Source: Mesorhizobium sp. B2-3-4 (lineage in GTDB: Bacteria; Pseudomonadota; Alphaproteobacteria; Rhizobiales; Rhizobiaceae). From it: a stretch of DNA of 64,000 bases. The notes below the pieces were generated by a model that worked only from the letters and a program-made list of their open reading frames with translations, was not told the DNA's origin and ran no database searches. Location of the stretch: the NCBI RefSeq assembly GCF_006442315.1, contig NZ_VFVY01000002.1, positions 310,001 through 374,000 of the forward strand. The letters are read 5' to 3'. A program made the position numbers and the translations under genes. Numbering within the stretch: the stretch's first letter is position 1; every line of letters starts with the position of its first letter. Below are positions 35,869 through 45,027 of the stretch, piece after piece.

Positions 35869-36321
35869 TCAACCCTGCGCCGCCTTGCGCTCGACGATGT
35901 AGATATGGTCGGCCGCCAGCACCACCTCGCCACGCTGGTTGATCACTTCGCAGCGCTCGATCACGCGGCCTGAACCGGGTCGCTTGGGATCGTCTTCCTT
36001 GGCCGTGATGGTGGTGCGCGTGCGGATTGTGTCGCCGATGAACACCGGCTTGATGAAGCGCAGCCGGTCATAGCCGTAGGAGAAGGCGACGGGATTGATG
36101 ACCGTCGCGGTCAACCCGATGCCGACCGAGAACACCAGCGTGCCATGCGCGATGCGCTGGCCGAAGGGCGTCGTCTTCATGAACTCGGCGTCCATATGGT
36201 GCGGGAAGAAGTCGCCGGTGTGCCCGGCATGGACGATGAAGTCGGTCTCGGTGATGGTGCGGCCGCTGGTCAGCCGCGTCGAGCCGATCTCATAGTCTTC
36301 GAAATAGGTGATCTGTTCCAT
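35869..36321 (-). CDS. MaoC-type hydratase/dehydratase
   Basis: A compact hot-dog-fold protein of 150 residues. The R-hydratase active-site motif is complete: Asp37 and His42 in [10 protein letters not shown], followed by AHG in [31 protein letters not shown] is the family's conserved second half. It probably hydrates or dehydrates an enoyl-CoA-type or enol substrate. It is the last gene of the sugar-import operon, nine bases after the Gfo/Idh gene. A paralogue (47327-47878) shares the [20 protein letters not shown] block. Confidence 0.8.
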   Translation of the reverse strand: MEQITYFEDYEIGSTRLTSGRTITETDFIVHAGHTGDFFPHHMDAEFMKTTPFGQRIAHGTLVFSVGIGLTATVINPVAFSYGYDRLRFIKPVFIGDTIRTRTTITAKEDDPKRPGSGRVIERCEVINQRGEVVLAADHIYIVERKAAQG

Positions 36322-36329
36322 ATCCTGCC

Positions 36330-37406
36330 TTACGGCTTTTCGGCCAGCGGCGTCGCCGGCGCCGAGCTCGATTTATAAGCGGCTTCGACCAGCGCCATGG
36401 TGTTCCAGGCATCCTCGACCGAACTGACCAGTTCGGCGTCTTCGCCCGATGCGAAGCGCTGGACATTGGCCATGCGGCCGACGAAGGCGTCGGGAAACCA
36501 TTCGCCAGCCAAGGGCACCGCAATCCAGTCCGATCCGCCTTTCGGGTGGATTTCAAGAATGTCCGGCTCGCCCCGGGGATAGTCGAGGTTGAGACCGAGC
36601 TTGAGATAGGCGGCGCCCTCCGTGCCGCTGATGCGGAACTCGCAGGCCTGATGCCGCCGGCCGAACTTGTGGTCGTGGTTGATCGACAATGCGCAGCGCA
36701 CAGTGTCGCCATAGTCGAGAATGGCGCTGGTGCGCGTCTGCGCCACCGTATGGTTGGGATGGCCGAGCGTCTTGGCGTGCACGCCCTTGGGGTCGCCAAG
36801 CAATTGCCTGATCAGATCGAGATAGTGGATCGAGTGCATGGCGATCTCGACACGCGGCGCCTTGAGCAGGAACTCCCACAGCTGCCAGGGCGTCGCCAGC
36901 GCCAGCCAGGCATCGAAGTCGACGACCTCGCCAAGCCAGCCCTTGGCGATGGCGTCCTTCAGCGCCAGCATCATCGGCGCGAAACGGAGCTGGAAGTTCA
37001 CCGCCGCCTTGAGCTTCTTGGCGCGGCAGATTTCGAGGATTTCGGTTGCCTCGCCGAGATAGTTGCCCATCGGCTTCTGGATCAGAGCGACCGCGCCGTC
37101 GGGCAGGGCCTTCAGGATCTCGGCATGTCGCCCTGGCGGCGTCGCCAGATCGAAGATCGCGCCGCTGACGCCGGCTGCTTCCTCCGCCGAGCGGAACGCC
37201 GTCACGCCCCATTTGTCGGCCAGGGCTTGCGCCTTGGCGAGGTCCGGATCGTAGAGACCGGCAATCGGGAACCCGACCTTCCGATAGGCCGGGAAATGCG
37301 CGTCGCCGACGATCGAGCCCGCGCCGAAGGTGACGATCGGCCGTGGGGCAGAGGGTTTTGGCCAGGACTGGATGAGCGAGGCTGGGTCGAAACCGGCCTC
37401 AGTCAT
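36330..37406 (-). CDS. Gfo/Idh/MocA-family oxidoreductase
   Basis: A 358-residue NAD(P)-dependent sugar dehydrogenase. The N-terminal Rossmann fold shows [17 protein letters not shown] near residue 26; the catalytic-lysine motif appears as QKPMG in place of the usual [15 protein letters not shown] holds the paired Asp/His. Family members oxidise aldoses, inositols or glycosides. With the mutarotase, lactonase and dehydratase around it, a role as aldose 1-dehydrogenase is likely but unproven. It overlaps the mutarotase gene by eight bases. Confidence 0.75.
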   Translation of the reverse strand: MTEAGFDPASLIQSWPKPSAPRPIVTFGAGSIVGDAHFPAYRKVGFPIAGLYDPDLAKAQALADKWGVTAFRSAEEAAGVSGAIFDLATPPGRHAEILKALPDGAVALIQKPMGNYLGEATEILEICRAKKLKAAVNFQLRFAPMMLALKDAIAKGWLGEVVDFDAWLALATPWQLWEFLLKAPRVEIAMHSIHYLDLIRQLLGDPKGVHAKTLGHPNHTVAQTRTSAILDYGDTVRCALSINHDHKFGRRHQACEFRISGTEGAAYLKLGLNLDYPRGEPDILEIHPKGGSDWIAVPLAGEWFPDAFVGRMANVQRFASGEDAELVSSVEDAWNTMALVEAAYKSSSAPATPLAEKP

Positions 37407-37728
37407 GGTGAAACACCTCGTCCATGGAAGCCCACCACTCGCCGTCCTTGCGGGTCGCCAGCGGCTCCTGGCAAGGCATGCAGACGGACCACCACTCCTG
37501 CGTCTTGGGGTCGGCCGCCATCTTGGCCATGTCGGCCGCGTAGTCGGCGCCGTGATATTCGAAATAGGAAAACAACAGGTTCTCCGGCCGTTTCAGGTAG
37601 ATCGAATAGTTCTTGATGTTGCAGGCCGAGATCATGGTCAGCACGTCGGGCCAGACGGCGGCATGCAGGCGGACATACTCCTCGACCTTCTCCGGCTTCA
37701 GCCCCAGAATCATCCCCATCCGCTGCAT
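37399..37728 (-). CDS. L-rhamnose mutarotase-like protein
   Basis: A 109-residue protein of the RhaM (former DUF718) family. MQRMGMILGLKPEKVEEYV forms the first strand and helix, HAAVWPDVLTMI carries the probable catalytic His near residue 23, and NIKNYSIYLKRPENLLFSYFEY is the second half. Such enzymes interconvert anomers of 6-deoxy sugars, preparing the ring form for oxidation. This points to a rhamnose- or fucose-like sugar as substrate of the locus. It is coupled to the Gfo/Idh gene downstream. Confidence 0.8.
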   Translation of the reverse strand: MQRMGMILGLKPEKVEEYVRLHAAVWPDVLTMISACNIKNYSIYLKRPENLLFSYFEYHGADYAADMAKMAADPKTQEWWSVCMPCQEPLATRKDGEWWASMDEVFHHD

Positions 37729-37737
37729 GTCGTTCCC

Positions 37738-38850
37738 CTATCTCGTGATTGCCGTTGTGAATTCGGCGATGCTCATGGCCTTGACCGCGTCCCAGTCCCA
37801 ATCGATGCCGATGCCGGGTTCGTCGGGCGCCAGCGCATGCCCATCCTCGATGCGCATGCGCTTGCCGGTCAACTCATCGAGTTGGGGAATGTACTCGACA
37901 TAGCGGCCGTTCTGAACAGCGCAGGTCAGGCTGACATGCAATTCCATCAGGAAATGCGGACAGACCGGAATGTCGAAGGCCTCGGCGGCGTGGGCGATTT
38001 TCAGCCACGGCGTGATGCCGCCGATACGCCCGACATCGACCTGCACGATCGAGCAAGCGCCCTTCTGCATGTATTCGCGAAAGTGGCGCATGGAGTAGAG
38101 TGACTCGCCGATGGCGATCGGCGTCGGCGTCGAGTTCGACAGCCTGATATGCCCGTCTATGTCGTCGGCCGGCAGCGGCTCCTCGATCCAGGCAAGGTCG
38201 AGTTCGCGCAGCCTTGCCGCGCGCCGGATCGCCTCGTCGACTGAGAATCCCTGATTGGCGTCGGTCATGATCTCGTAGCCGTCGCCGACCGCCTTGCGCA
38301 CGGCCGACAGGCGGGCGAGATCCTCCGACCCGTGCGGCCTGCCGATCTTCACCTTCGAGCCGCGAAATCCCTTGGCCTTGGCGGCCAGCGCATCGTCGAC
38401 CAGCGCCTGCGTCTCGATGTGCAGCCAGCCGCCTTCGGTCGTGTAGAGCGGACAGCGGTCCTTGGCGCCGCCCGCGAGCTTCCAAAGCGGCAGGTTCTGC
38501 TTCTTCGCCCTGAGATCCCACAGGGCTGTGTCGATCGCGGCGATGGCAATCGCCGTGATGGCGCCGATCGTGGTCGCGTGCGTGGCGAATTCGAGATCGT
38601 GCCAGATCGCCTCGATCATATCGGGGTCGCGTCCGATCAGCCGCGGCGCCAGATGGTCCGACAGAAGCCGCATCACCGAAGAACCACCCGTGCCGATCGT
38701 GTAGCTGTAGCCGGTGCCGACCGCGCCGTCGGAATCGGTGATGGTGACAACAGGCGTTTCCTGGCTGACGAAACTCTGGATGGCGTCGGTGCGCTTGACC
38801 TTGGGCACAAGGTCCACCATCCGCAATTCGACTTTTTCGATCCTGGCCAT
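37738..38850 (-). CDS. Enolase-superfamily sugar-acid dehydratase
   Basis: A 370-residue mandelate-racemase-type enzyme. The catalytic KxK is Lys166/Lys168 in GSKVKIG. Magnesium ligands appear as Asp197 in MTDANQG, Glu223 in WIEEPL and Glu249 in IGESLY, and the general-acid His299 is in VCPHFLMEL. The arrangement suits acid-sugar dehydratases, giving 2-keto-3-deoxy acids. The exact sugar acid cannot be read from sequence; the mutarotase nearby suggests a 6-deoxy or related aldonate. It lies between the ATPase and the mutarotase genes. Confidence 0.8.
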   Translation of the reverse strand: MARIEKVELRMVDLVPKVKRTDAIQSFVSQETPVVTITDSDGAVGTGYSYTIGTGGSSVMRLLSDHLAPRLIGRDPDMIEAIWHDLEFATHATTIGAITAIAIAAIDTALWDLRAKKQNLPLWKLAGGAKDRCPLYTTEGGWLHIETQALVDDALAAKAKGFRGSKVKIGRPHGSEDLARLSAVRKAVGDGYEIMTDANQGFSVDEAIRRAARLRELDLAWIEEPLPADDIDGHIRLSNSTPTPIAIGESLYSMRHFREYMQKGACSIVQVDVGRIGGITPWLKIAHAAEAFDIPVCPHFLMELHVSLTCAVQNGRYVEYIPQLDELTGKRMRIEDGHALAPDEPGIGIDWDWDAVKAMSIAEFTTAITR

Positions 38851-38855
38851 GCCGG

Positions 38856-39953
38856 TCAGCTCCGCAATGTCTTGCCGGTATCGGCGGCGAAAAGGTGCGC
38901 CTGCGACAGGTCGAGGCTCATCGCGACCCGCTCGCCCGATCGCAACGGCCTCGGGTTCAGCATGCGCGAGACCCAGTCACTGCCATTGAACTCGACGAAC
39001 ACCAGCGTCTCGTTGCCGAGCGGTTCGGTGACGGTGATAGGCAACTCGATCTGGTGCACATCGGCGGCATCGCCGGAGCTGAGCCCATGTCCGGTCGGAT
39101 AGATATCGTCAGGCCGCAGGCCGAACACGACCTTGTCGCCTGCGGCGACATTGGCCTTGAACTGCGCGGGCAGGGGCAATCTTGCGCCGCTGGCGAAAAC
39201 CAGCTGGCCGGCGTCGACCGTTGCCTCGTGGAGGTTCATCGGCGGCGAGCCGATGAAGCCGGCGACGAAGCGGGTCGCCGGCCGCCGGAACACTTCATCG
39301 GGCGTGCCGACCTGTTCGATGTAGCCGTCGCGCATGATGACGATCCGGTCTGCAAGCGTCATCGCCTCGACCTGGTCATGGGTGACGTAGATCACCGTCG
39401 ACTGCACCTTGGCGTGCAGCTTCTTGATCTCGGTGCGCATCTGCGTGCGCAGTTTCGCATCGAGGTTGGAGAGCGGCTCGTCGAACAGGAACACGTCGGG
39501 GTCGCGCACGATGGCGCGGCCCATGGCGACGCGCTGGCGCTGACCGCCCGATAGTTGCGAGGGGCGTCGCTCGAGCAGCGTGTCGAGGCCGAGGATTGCC
39601 GAGGCCTCGGCGACGCGGCGGTCCATCTCTTCCTTGGCGGCACCGGCGATCTTCAGGGAGAATCCCAGATTCTCGCGCACCGTCATGTGCGGATAGAGCG
39701 CGTAGGACTGGAACACCATCGAGATGTTGCGCGAGCGCGGCGGCAGGTCGTTGACGACGCGCCCGCCAATCTCGATCGAGCCGGCGCTGATCTCTTCGAG
39801 CCCCGCGATCATGCGCAGGGTTGTCGACTTGCCGCAGCCGGAAGGCCCGACCAGCGCAATGAATTCGCGGTCGGCGATATCGAGGTCGATGCCATGCACG
39901 ATCTCGATATTGCCGTAGCGCTTGGTTAGCTTTTTGAGGGAAACGGTAGCCAT
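38856..39953 (-). CDS. ugpC: Sugar ABC transporter ATP-binding protein (UgpC/MsmK type)
   Basis: A 365-residue CUT1 ATPase: Walker A GPSGCGKST, signature LSGGQRQRVAMGRAI, Walker B FLFDEPLSNLD and the switch His in YVTHDQVEA. An OB-type regulatory domain follows from about residue 240. The YGNIEIVHGIDLDI start is standard. It energises the adjacent sugar permeases and lies four bases after the second one. The symbol denotes the family only; the substrate need not be glycerol phosphate. Confidence 0.8.
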   Translation of the reverse strand: MATVSLKKLTKRYGNIEIVHGIDLDIADREFIALVGPSGCGKSTTLRMIAGLEEISAGSIEIGGRVVNDLPPRSRNISMVFQSYALYPHMTVRENLGFSLKIAGAAKEEMDRRVAEASAILGLDTLLERRPSQLSGGQRQRVAMGRAIVRDPDVFLFDEPLSNLDAKLRTQMRTEIKKLHAKVQSTVIYVTHDQVEAMTLADRIVIMRDGYIEQVGTPDEVFRRPATRFVAGFIGSPPMNLHEATVDAGQLVFASGARLPLPAQFKANVAAGDKVVFGLRPDDIYPTGHGLSSGDAADVHQIELPITVTEPLGNETLVFVEFNGSDWVSRMLNPRPLRSGERVAMSLDLSQAHLFAADTGKTLRS

Positions 39954-39957
39954 GAGA

Positions 39958-40824
39958 TCAGCCTTTCACCGCGCCGGAGGTCAGGCCGCCGACGAGGTGC
40001 TTCTGGACGATAAAGGTAAGCGTGAGCGCCGGGATGATCATAACCACGGCCAGCGCGCACATGCCGCGCCAGTCGATGGTGAACTCGGCCGTATAGTCGA
40101 GCAGGCCGACCGGCAGCGTCTTGGCGCTGACAGAACGCGTCAGCTGCGAGGCCAGCGCGAACTCGTTCCAGCAGGTCAGGAAGGCGAAGATCGCGGCCGA
40201 GGCGATACCGGGACCGGCGAGCGGGAATTCGACCTGCCAGAAGGCCTGCCAGCGCGTGCAGCCATCGATCTGCGCGGCTTCCGCCAGGTCCTTGGGCACC
40301 TGGCGGAAGAAGCCGTCGATGAGCCAGATGGTGAACGGCACGTTGAGCGCGACATAGGCCAGGATCAGCCCGAAATGCGTGTCGATGATGCCGAGCCGCA
40401 CATAGAGGAAGAACAGAGGCAGCGACAGCGCGATACCAGGCACGGTGCGCGTCAGCATCAAGCCGAGGAACACGCCCGACTTGCCACGGAAGCGGTAACG
40501 CGCGAAGGCATAGCCGCCGGCCATGCCGATGGCTACCGCGATCACCGTCGAGGTCACCGAAATGATCAGCGAGTTGCGGAAATATTCGATGACCGGAATG
40601 CCGCCCTTGCCGATGCCCGAGAACATCGCGACATAGGCGTCGAACGAGATATCCTGCGGAATCCAGATCGGCGGCTTGGCCATGATCTCGACTGTCGGCC
40701 TGAGCGACGACAGCACGATCCAGAGACCCGGCAGGCATATGGTCAGCATCGCCAGGAACAGGCCGATGCAATAGACTATGCGTAGCAGCCGGCGCTTGAG
40801 GCGGGCGGAAGAATTCTCGTCCAT
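39958..40824 (-). CDS. Sugar ABC transporter permease, MalG type
   Basis: A 288-residue inner-membrane permease with about six helices. The EAA loop is EAAQIDGCTRWQAFWQVEFPL and the YVALNVPFTIWLIDGFF segment precedes it. The start ATG (40822-40824) overlaps the stop of the MalF-type partner by one base (TGATG); longer frames upstream are shadow sequence. With its partner it forms the CUT1 channel. Confidence 0.8.
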   Translation of the reverse strand: MDENSSARLKRRLLRIVYCIGLFLAMLTICLPGLWIVLSSLRPTVEIMAKPPIWIPQDISFDAYVAMFSGIGKGGIPVIEYFRNSLIISVTSTVIAVAIGMAGGYAFARYRFRGKSGVFLGLMLTRTVPGIALSLPLFFLYVRLGIIDTHFGLILAYVALNVPFTIWLIDGFFRQVPKDLAEAAQIDGCTRWQAFWQVEFPLAGPGIASAAIFAFLTCWNEFALASQLTRSVSAKTLPVGLLDYTAEFTIDWRGMCALAVVMIIPALTLTFIVQKHLVGGLTSGAVKG

Positions 40825-41720
40825 CACCACTCCGCGCCGATCTGCGTGCGCGCCGCGGCGAGCTTGTTGAAGAAATAGACGGTGAAGGCGATCGACAGCA
40901 GGATCGAGAAATAGGCCATGGCGTTGGCCATGCCCATGCGTCCGTCGCTGTAGGCGGTGCGCGCCACCAGCGTCCATAACAACTCGGTGCGCCCGGCCGG
41001 CCCGCCATCGGTCATGATCTTGACGATGTCATAGGCGCGCGCGACGTCAAGCGAGCGGATGGTCATGGCGATGTAGGCGAACGGCATGACGAAGGGCCAG
41101 GTCACATAGCGGAACGTCTGCCAAGGCGTGCAGCCGTCGACGCGCGCTGCCTCGATCGGCTCCTTGGGCATGGCGAGCAGGCCGGCCAGAATGAGAATGG
41201 CGAAGATCGCCGTCGACGACCAGATTTCGGCGATCGAGATGGCGATGAAGGCGAGGTGGCCCTCGATCAGCCACGGAATGGCGTCCTGCGTGAGCCCTAG
41301 CGACTGCAGCGCATTGTTCACCAGGCCGATATTGTCGTTGAACATGAACTTGAACTGGAAGCCGACGAGAATCGGCGAGAACATCATGGGAAACATCATC
41401 AGTGTGCGCAGCAGGCGCTGGCCGCGCGTCGCCTTCTCGACCAGCATGGCGAGGCCGAGGCCAAGCAGCATTTCGAGATTGAGCGCGATGGTCAAAAGCA
41501 GCACCGTGCGGCCGAAGGCCCACCAGAAATCGGCGTTGGCCAGGATCGAGACATAGTTGCGCAGGCCGATGAAGACGAAGAACGTCTCGGGCTTGGTCAG
41601 GCGGAAAGGGGTGAAGCTGGAATAGAGAGACAGGATCAGCGGCACCACGACCACCGCTGCCAGCACGATGATGGCTGGAAGCAGCAACAGGAATGGCGCG
41701 GATGGCTTGAAGCCCTTCAT
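40824..41720 (-). CDS. Sugar ABC transporter permease, MalF type
   Basis: A 298-residue permease. MKGFKPSAPFLLLLPAIIVL gives the first helix, and EAARVDGCTPWQTFRYVTWP is the EAA loop. The start at 41718-41720 has AAGGA seven bases upstream; a 30-codon extension in frame lacks that site. A hairpin lies between it and the binding-protein gene upstream. Confidence 0.8.
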   Translation of the reverse strand: MKGFKPSAPFLLLLPAIIVLAAVVVVPLILSLYSSFTPFRLTKPETFFVFIGLRNYVSILANADFWWAFGRTVLLLTIALNLEMLLGLGLAMLVEKATRGQRLLRTLMMFPMMFSPILVGFQFKFMFNDNIGLVNNALQSLGLTQDAIPWLIEGHLAFIAISIAEIWSSTAIFAILILAGLLAMPKEPIEAARVDGCTPWQTFRYVTWPFVMPFAYIAMTIRSLDVARAYDIVKIMTDGGPAGRTELLWTLVARTAYSDGRMGMANAMAYFSILLSIAFTVYFFNKLAAARTQIGAEW

Positions 41721-41799
41721 CGGGATCCTTTGGTGTCTGGCATTCAATTGGGGCCGGGGCCCGACCCGGTGAACGGACAGCACCGGCAAAAACGCGATC

Positions 41800-41826
41800 G
41801 CCTCCCCCATTCACAATGGGGGAGGC
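41800..41826 (-). terminator. Strong hairpin after the sugar-binding-protein gene
   Basis: GCCTCCCCCATT pairs perfectly with AATGGGGGAGGC, loop of three bases, 17 bases beyond the binding-protein stop and 79 bases before the permease start. GTTTTT follows some ten bases on in the minus direction. It may partly terminate transcription or protect the binding-protein mRNA end, giving more receptor than channel. Confidence 0.6.
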
Positions 41827-41843
41827 AGTCTTGGGAACAGTGC

Positions 41844-43163
41844 CTAGAGCTTGCCGGCGTCCTGCAGGATCTGCGTCGCCTTGGCAGCGGCTTCATCGAG
41901 CGCTTGCTTGGAGGTCTTGTCGCCGAGGATCGCGGCCTGCAGTTCCGGATAGACGGCGTTCGAAATCTCGATCCATTCAGGCGTCTGCGGCACGGCGAAG
42001 GCGTGCTTGGCTTCTTCCTGGAAAGCCGACAGAACCTCCTTCTTGTAAGGATCACTGGCAGCCTGATGCAGATCCCAGTCCCAGACCGCGGTGCGAGTCG
42101 GCAGCGGGCCGGCGGCGGCCTCGAGCTTCTGGCTGTCCTCGTTGGTCAGCCACCAGACAAGCGATGCCGCGGCCTCCTTGTTCGGGCAGTTCTCGGTCAC
42201 CGAGAAACCGTGGAAGCCCGACCAGCCGGTACGCTTGCCCGACGACCCCTTCGGCGCGACCTTGACGCCGACATTGCCGGCGACTTTCGACGACTTCGGA
42301 TCGTTGAAGAAGCCGGCCCAGCCCGGCCAGTCCAGATTGATGGCGACCGTGCCCGAGGCAAAGCCCTGGCCGAGATCGTCCCAGAGATAGTTGGTGGTGC
42401 CGGCCGGCACGGCCTTGGCCTTGTAGAGGTTGACGAACCAGTCGAGCGCGCGGACACCTGCCTCGGAGTTGAAGACCGGCTTGCCGTCCTTGTCGAGATA
42501 CTCGCCACCCTCGGCGACCACCATTTCGTAGAAGCGGCCGTTGATCGCCTCTTCCTTGCCGGCAAACTGCGTGCCGTAGAAATTCGGCGGATTGGCGAAG
42601 AACTCGGCCTGGTCGGTCACCTCCTTCCAGGTGTCCGGCGGCACCAGGTCGTAGCCATATTTCGCCTTGAACTTGGCCTTGTTGTCGGCGTTGTCATAGA
42701 GGCTCTTCTGGTAGTAGAGCGCCGAGACATCGAACTGCGCGCGCGGCAGCATTTCCAGCTTGCCGTCGATGGTCGCGGCCTTGATGGTCGACGGCACGAA
42801 GGCGTCGATCTCCGACTTGGGCAGCAGCTTGCTGAGGTCGGTGTAGAGGCCGGTATATTGCGGCGCGAAGGAGGAATGGTTCCAGCCGACGCACCAGTTG
42901 GTGCTGCCCGAGGCGATGTCGGACTTCAGTTCCTTGTCGATATCGAAGCCGTTCTTCTTGGTCAGGATATTGACCTTGGCCCCGGTGGCCTTCTCCCATT
43001 CGGGGATGCGCTCGTAGAGCTTTTCATATTGCTGGCCGCCGATCAGCTTCACGTCGACGGTCACGCCTTCGAACTTGCCGGGCAGGTCGCCGGCGAGGGC
43101 GGTGCCTGCGCCTGACGCAAGCACCAATGCGCCGGCACACACGCCGGAAAGCAGTCTGTTCAT
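41844..43163 (-). CDS. Sugar ABC transporter substrate-binding protein
   Basis: A 439-residue binding protein of solute-binding family 1. The signal peptide is about 24 residues (MNRLLSGVCAGALVLASGAG, then TALA). The mature part begins DLPGKFEGVTVDVKLIGGQQ and carries the usual aromatic ligand contacts in WNHSSFAPQYTGLY and WSGFHGFSV. It is the first gene of an eight-gene minus-strand operon ending in maoC. Nothing in the sequence names the sugar. Confidence 0.8.
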   Translation of the reverse strand: MNRLLSGVCAGALVLASGAGTALAGDLPGKFEGVTVDVKLIGGQQYEKLYERIPEWEKATGAKVNILTKKNGFDIDKELKSDIASGSTNWCVGWNHSSFAPQYTGLYTDLSKLLPKSEIDAFVPSTIKAATIDGKLEMLPRAQFDVSALYYQKSLYDNADNKAKFKAKYGYDLVPPDTWKEVTDQAEFFANPPNFYGTQFAGKEEAINGRFYEMVVAEGGEYLDKDGKPVFNSEAGVRALDWFVNLYKAKAVPAGTTNYLWDDLGQGFASGTVAINLDWPGWAGFFNDPKSSKVAGNVGVKVAPKGSSGKRTGWSGFHGFSVTENCPNKEAAASLVWWLTNEDSQKLEAAAGPLPTRTAVWDWDLHQAASDPYKKEVLSAFQEEAKHAFAVPQTPEWIEISNAVYPELQAAILGDKTSKQALDEAAAKATQILQDAGKL

Positions 43164-43224
43164 TGGTATCCTCCCTGGGTGCGCCTCGGCGGCGCCCGCA
43201 ACTCGTCACGTGACAAGAAGTGCT

Positions 43225-43252
43225 ACATTCATATACAAACAAAACATTCATA
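43225..43252. promoter_or_regulatory. Direct repeats ACATTCATA in the sugar-operon/iclR divergent promoter
   Basis: ACATTCATA occurs at 43225-43233 and again at 43244-43252, 19 bp apart (nearly two helical turns), in an AT-rich patch between the binding-protein gene and iclR. The location and spacing suit a regulator site, most simply for the adjacent IclR protein. Confidence 0.4.
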
Positions 43253-43331
43253 CGTACGTCAAGGCGAAATTTGTTTCCGGCGAGCCCGTTCCTGCGTATA
43301 TGAAGAATCGAATTCACTGGAGAAATGGCCC

Positions 43332-44117
43332 ATGGATGACAGCGAAGACGAGCGCTACCGCGCGCCGGCGCTCGACAAGGGGCTCGACATCCTCGAACTG
43401 CTGGCGGGCGTCGACGGCGGCCTGACACAGGCTGAAATCGCCAAGAAGCTCGACCGCAGCCCCAACGAGTTCTACCGCATGCTCGACCGGCTGGTACGGC
43501 GCGGCTATGTCACGCGGCTCGACGGCGATCGCTATTCGCTGACCCTCAAGCTGTTCGGTCTGGCGCAACTTCACGCGCCGGTACGCAGGTTGGTTTCCTA
43601 CGCGACGCCGCTGATGCGCGAGCTGGCCGAAACGTCACAGCAGGCCAACCAACTCGTTGTTTTTGATCGTGGTTCCGCAGTTGTGATCGGCCAGCAGGAG
43701 GCGCCGAACTACTGGGGAATCTCGATCCGTGTCGGTTCCCATATCAGCCTGTTCGACACAGGATCGGGCCATGTCCTGCTGGCTTTCCGTTCGCCCGAAG
43801 AGCGGCGGATGATGATTTCGGAACATGTTCGCAGCACCGACAAGACGGCACAGCCGGCGGAGTTCTTCACCAGGCTCGACCAGATCCGCGACCGCGGCTA
43901 TGAGATGATGGCCTCGATGCAGACCGCGGGCGTCTTCAACCTGTCGGCACCGGTGCGCAGTTCCGACGGCAAGGCGATCGCCGCGCTGTCGATTCCTTAC
44001 ATAACCGTCGTCAACGCGCCTTCGGCGCCCGACATCACCCGGACGATCGAACTCCTCCTGGCAACGTGCGAGAAGCTGTCGCATCTGGCAGGTTCGGCTG
44101 TGGGCTCGTCGACATAA
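43332..44117 (+). CDS. IclR-family regulator of the sugar locus
   Basis: A 261-residue IclR protein: the N-terminal winged helix at residues 10-75 contains LTQAEIAKKLDRSPNEFYRMLDRLV, and the effector domain follows with FNLSAPVRSSDGKAIAALSIPY. ATG 43332 is chosen as the family's normal N-terminus starts there. It is divergent from the importer operon across 168 bp and leads the amidohydrolase gene by 65 bp, so it probably controls both. Confidence 0.8.
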   Translation: MDDSEDERYRAPALDKGLDILELLAGVDGGLTQAEIAKKLDRSPNEFYRMLDRLVRRGYVTRLDGDRYSLTLKLFGLAQLHAPVRRLVSYATPLMRELAETSQQANQLVVFDRGSAVVIGQQEAPNYWGISIRVGSHISLFDTGSGHVLLAFRSPEERRMMISEHVRSTDKTAQPAEFFTRLDQIRDRGYEMMASMQTAGVFNLSAPVRSSDGKAIAALSIPYITVVNAPSAPDITRTIELLLATCEKLSHLAGSAVGSST

Positions 44118-44182
44118 ATTCTTATTTGAATGAAGAATTCCTCCGTGAGATGATCCGAAAAGCCTTGGAGGAGGAGCCCGCC

Positions 44183-45022
44183 ATGATCGTCGATACCCAT
44201 CTGCATCTCATTGATCGTTCGGCCCTGCGCTATCCCTGGCTGGCCGGCGTGCCGCCGCTCAACCGCGATTTCTCCTATGAGGAGTATGCCGTCGAAGCGC
44301 AGCGTGCCGGTGTCGGGCGCGTGCTGCATATGGAGGTCGATGTCGACCCCTCCGACATCGAGGCTGAGACCGCCCGCGTCGAAAGCCTGTCGCGGCAGGC
44401 CGGAAGCATGCTCGCCGGCGCGATTGCGTCCTGCCGTCCAGAAGAAACGGATTTCCAGGCCTATCTCGAACGTCAGCGGGCGAACCCCTTCGTGAAGGGC
44501 TTCCGCCGCGTCCTCCATGTCGTGCCGGATGAACTGTCGGAAGGCGCGCTGTTTCGTGACAACATCAAGCGGCTTGGCGGCACCGGCCTGACCTTCGACC
44601 TCGTCGTGCTGCCGCACCAGATCCCCAAGGCGATCGCGCTGGCCGACCTGGCACCCGACGTCCAGTTCGTGCTCGACCATTGCGGGGTGCCCGATATCAA
44701 GGGCGGTGGCGAACACCCTTGGCGCGAGCACATGAGCGAGATTGCCCGGCGCCCGAACGTGATGGCCAAGATTTCAGGCGTGGTTGCCTATGCCGACCCC
44801 GGCAGTTGGGCCGTCGAGACGCTGCGGCCTTACGTCGAACACACGATCCATTCATTCGGCTGGGACCGCGTCGTCTGGGGCAGTGACTGGCCGGTCTGCA
44901 CGCTGGGCGGCGGGCTCTCGACCTGGGTGGCGGCGACCCATGCGTTGCTTTCGGGCTGCAGCGCTTCGGAGCGCGACGGCCTGCTGTCGGGCAATGCCCG
45001 CAACCTATGGCGGTTGACTTAG
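44183..45022 (+). CDS. Amidohydrolase-superfamily lactonase (fuconolactonase-like)
   Basis: A 279-residue TIM-barrel amidohydrolase of the COG3618 type. The N-terminal HxH is in MIVDTHLHL, the C-terminal Asp in VVWGSDWPV and another His in FVLDHCGVPD. This branch contains L-fucono-, L-rhamnono- and related sugar-lactone hydrolases; it would open the lactone made by the dehydrogenase. ATG 44183 is fixed by GGAGGAGG upstream. It ends five bases from the convergent SBP-like gene. Confidence 0.8.
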   Translation: MIVDTHLHLIDRSALRYPWLAGVPPLNRDFSYEEYAVEAQRAGVGRVLHMEVDVDPSDIEAETARVESLSRQAGSMLAGAIASCRPEETDFQAYLERQRANPFVKGFRRVLHVVPDELSEGALFRDNIKRLGGTGLTFDLVVLPHQIPKAIALADLAPDVQFVLDHCGVPDIKGGGEHPWREHMSEIARRPNVMAKISGVVAYADPGSWAVETLRPYVEHTIHSFGWDRVVWGSDWPVCTLGGGLSTWVAATHALLSGCSASERDGLLSGNARNLWRLT

Positions 45023-45027
45023 CCGGG

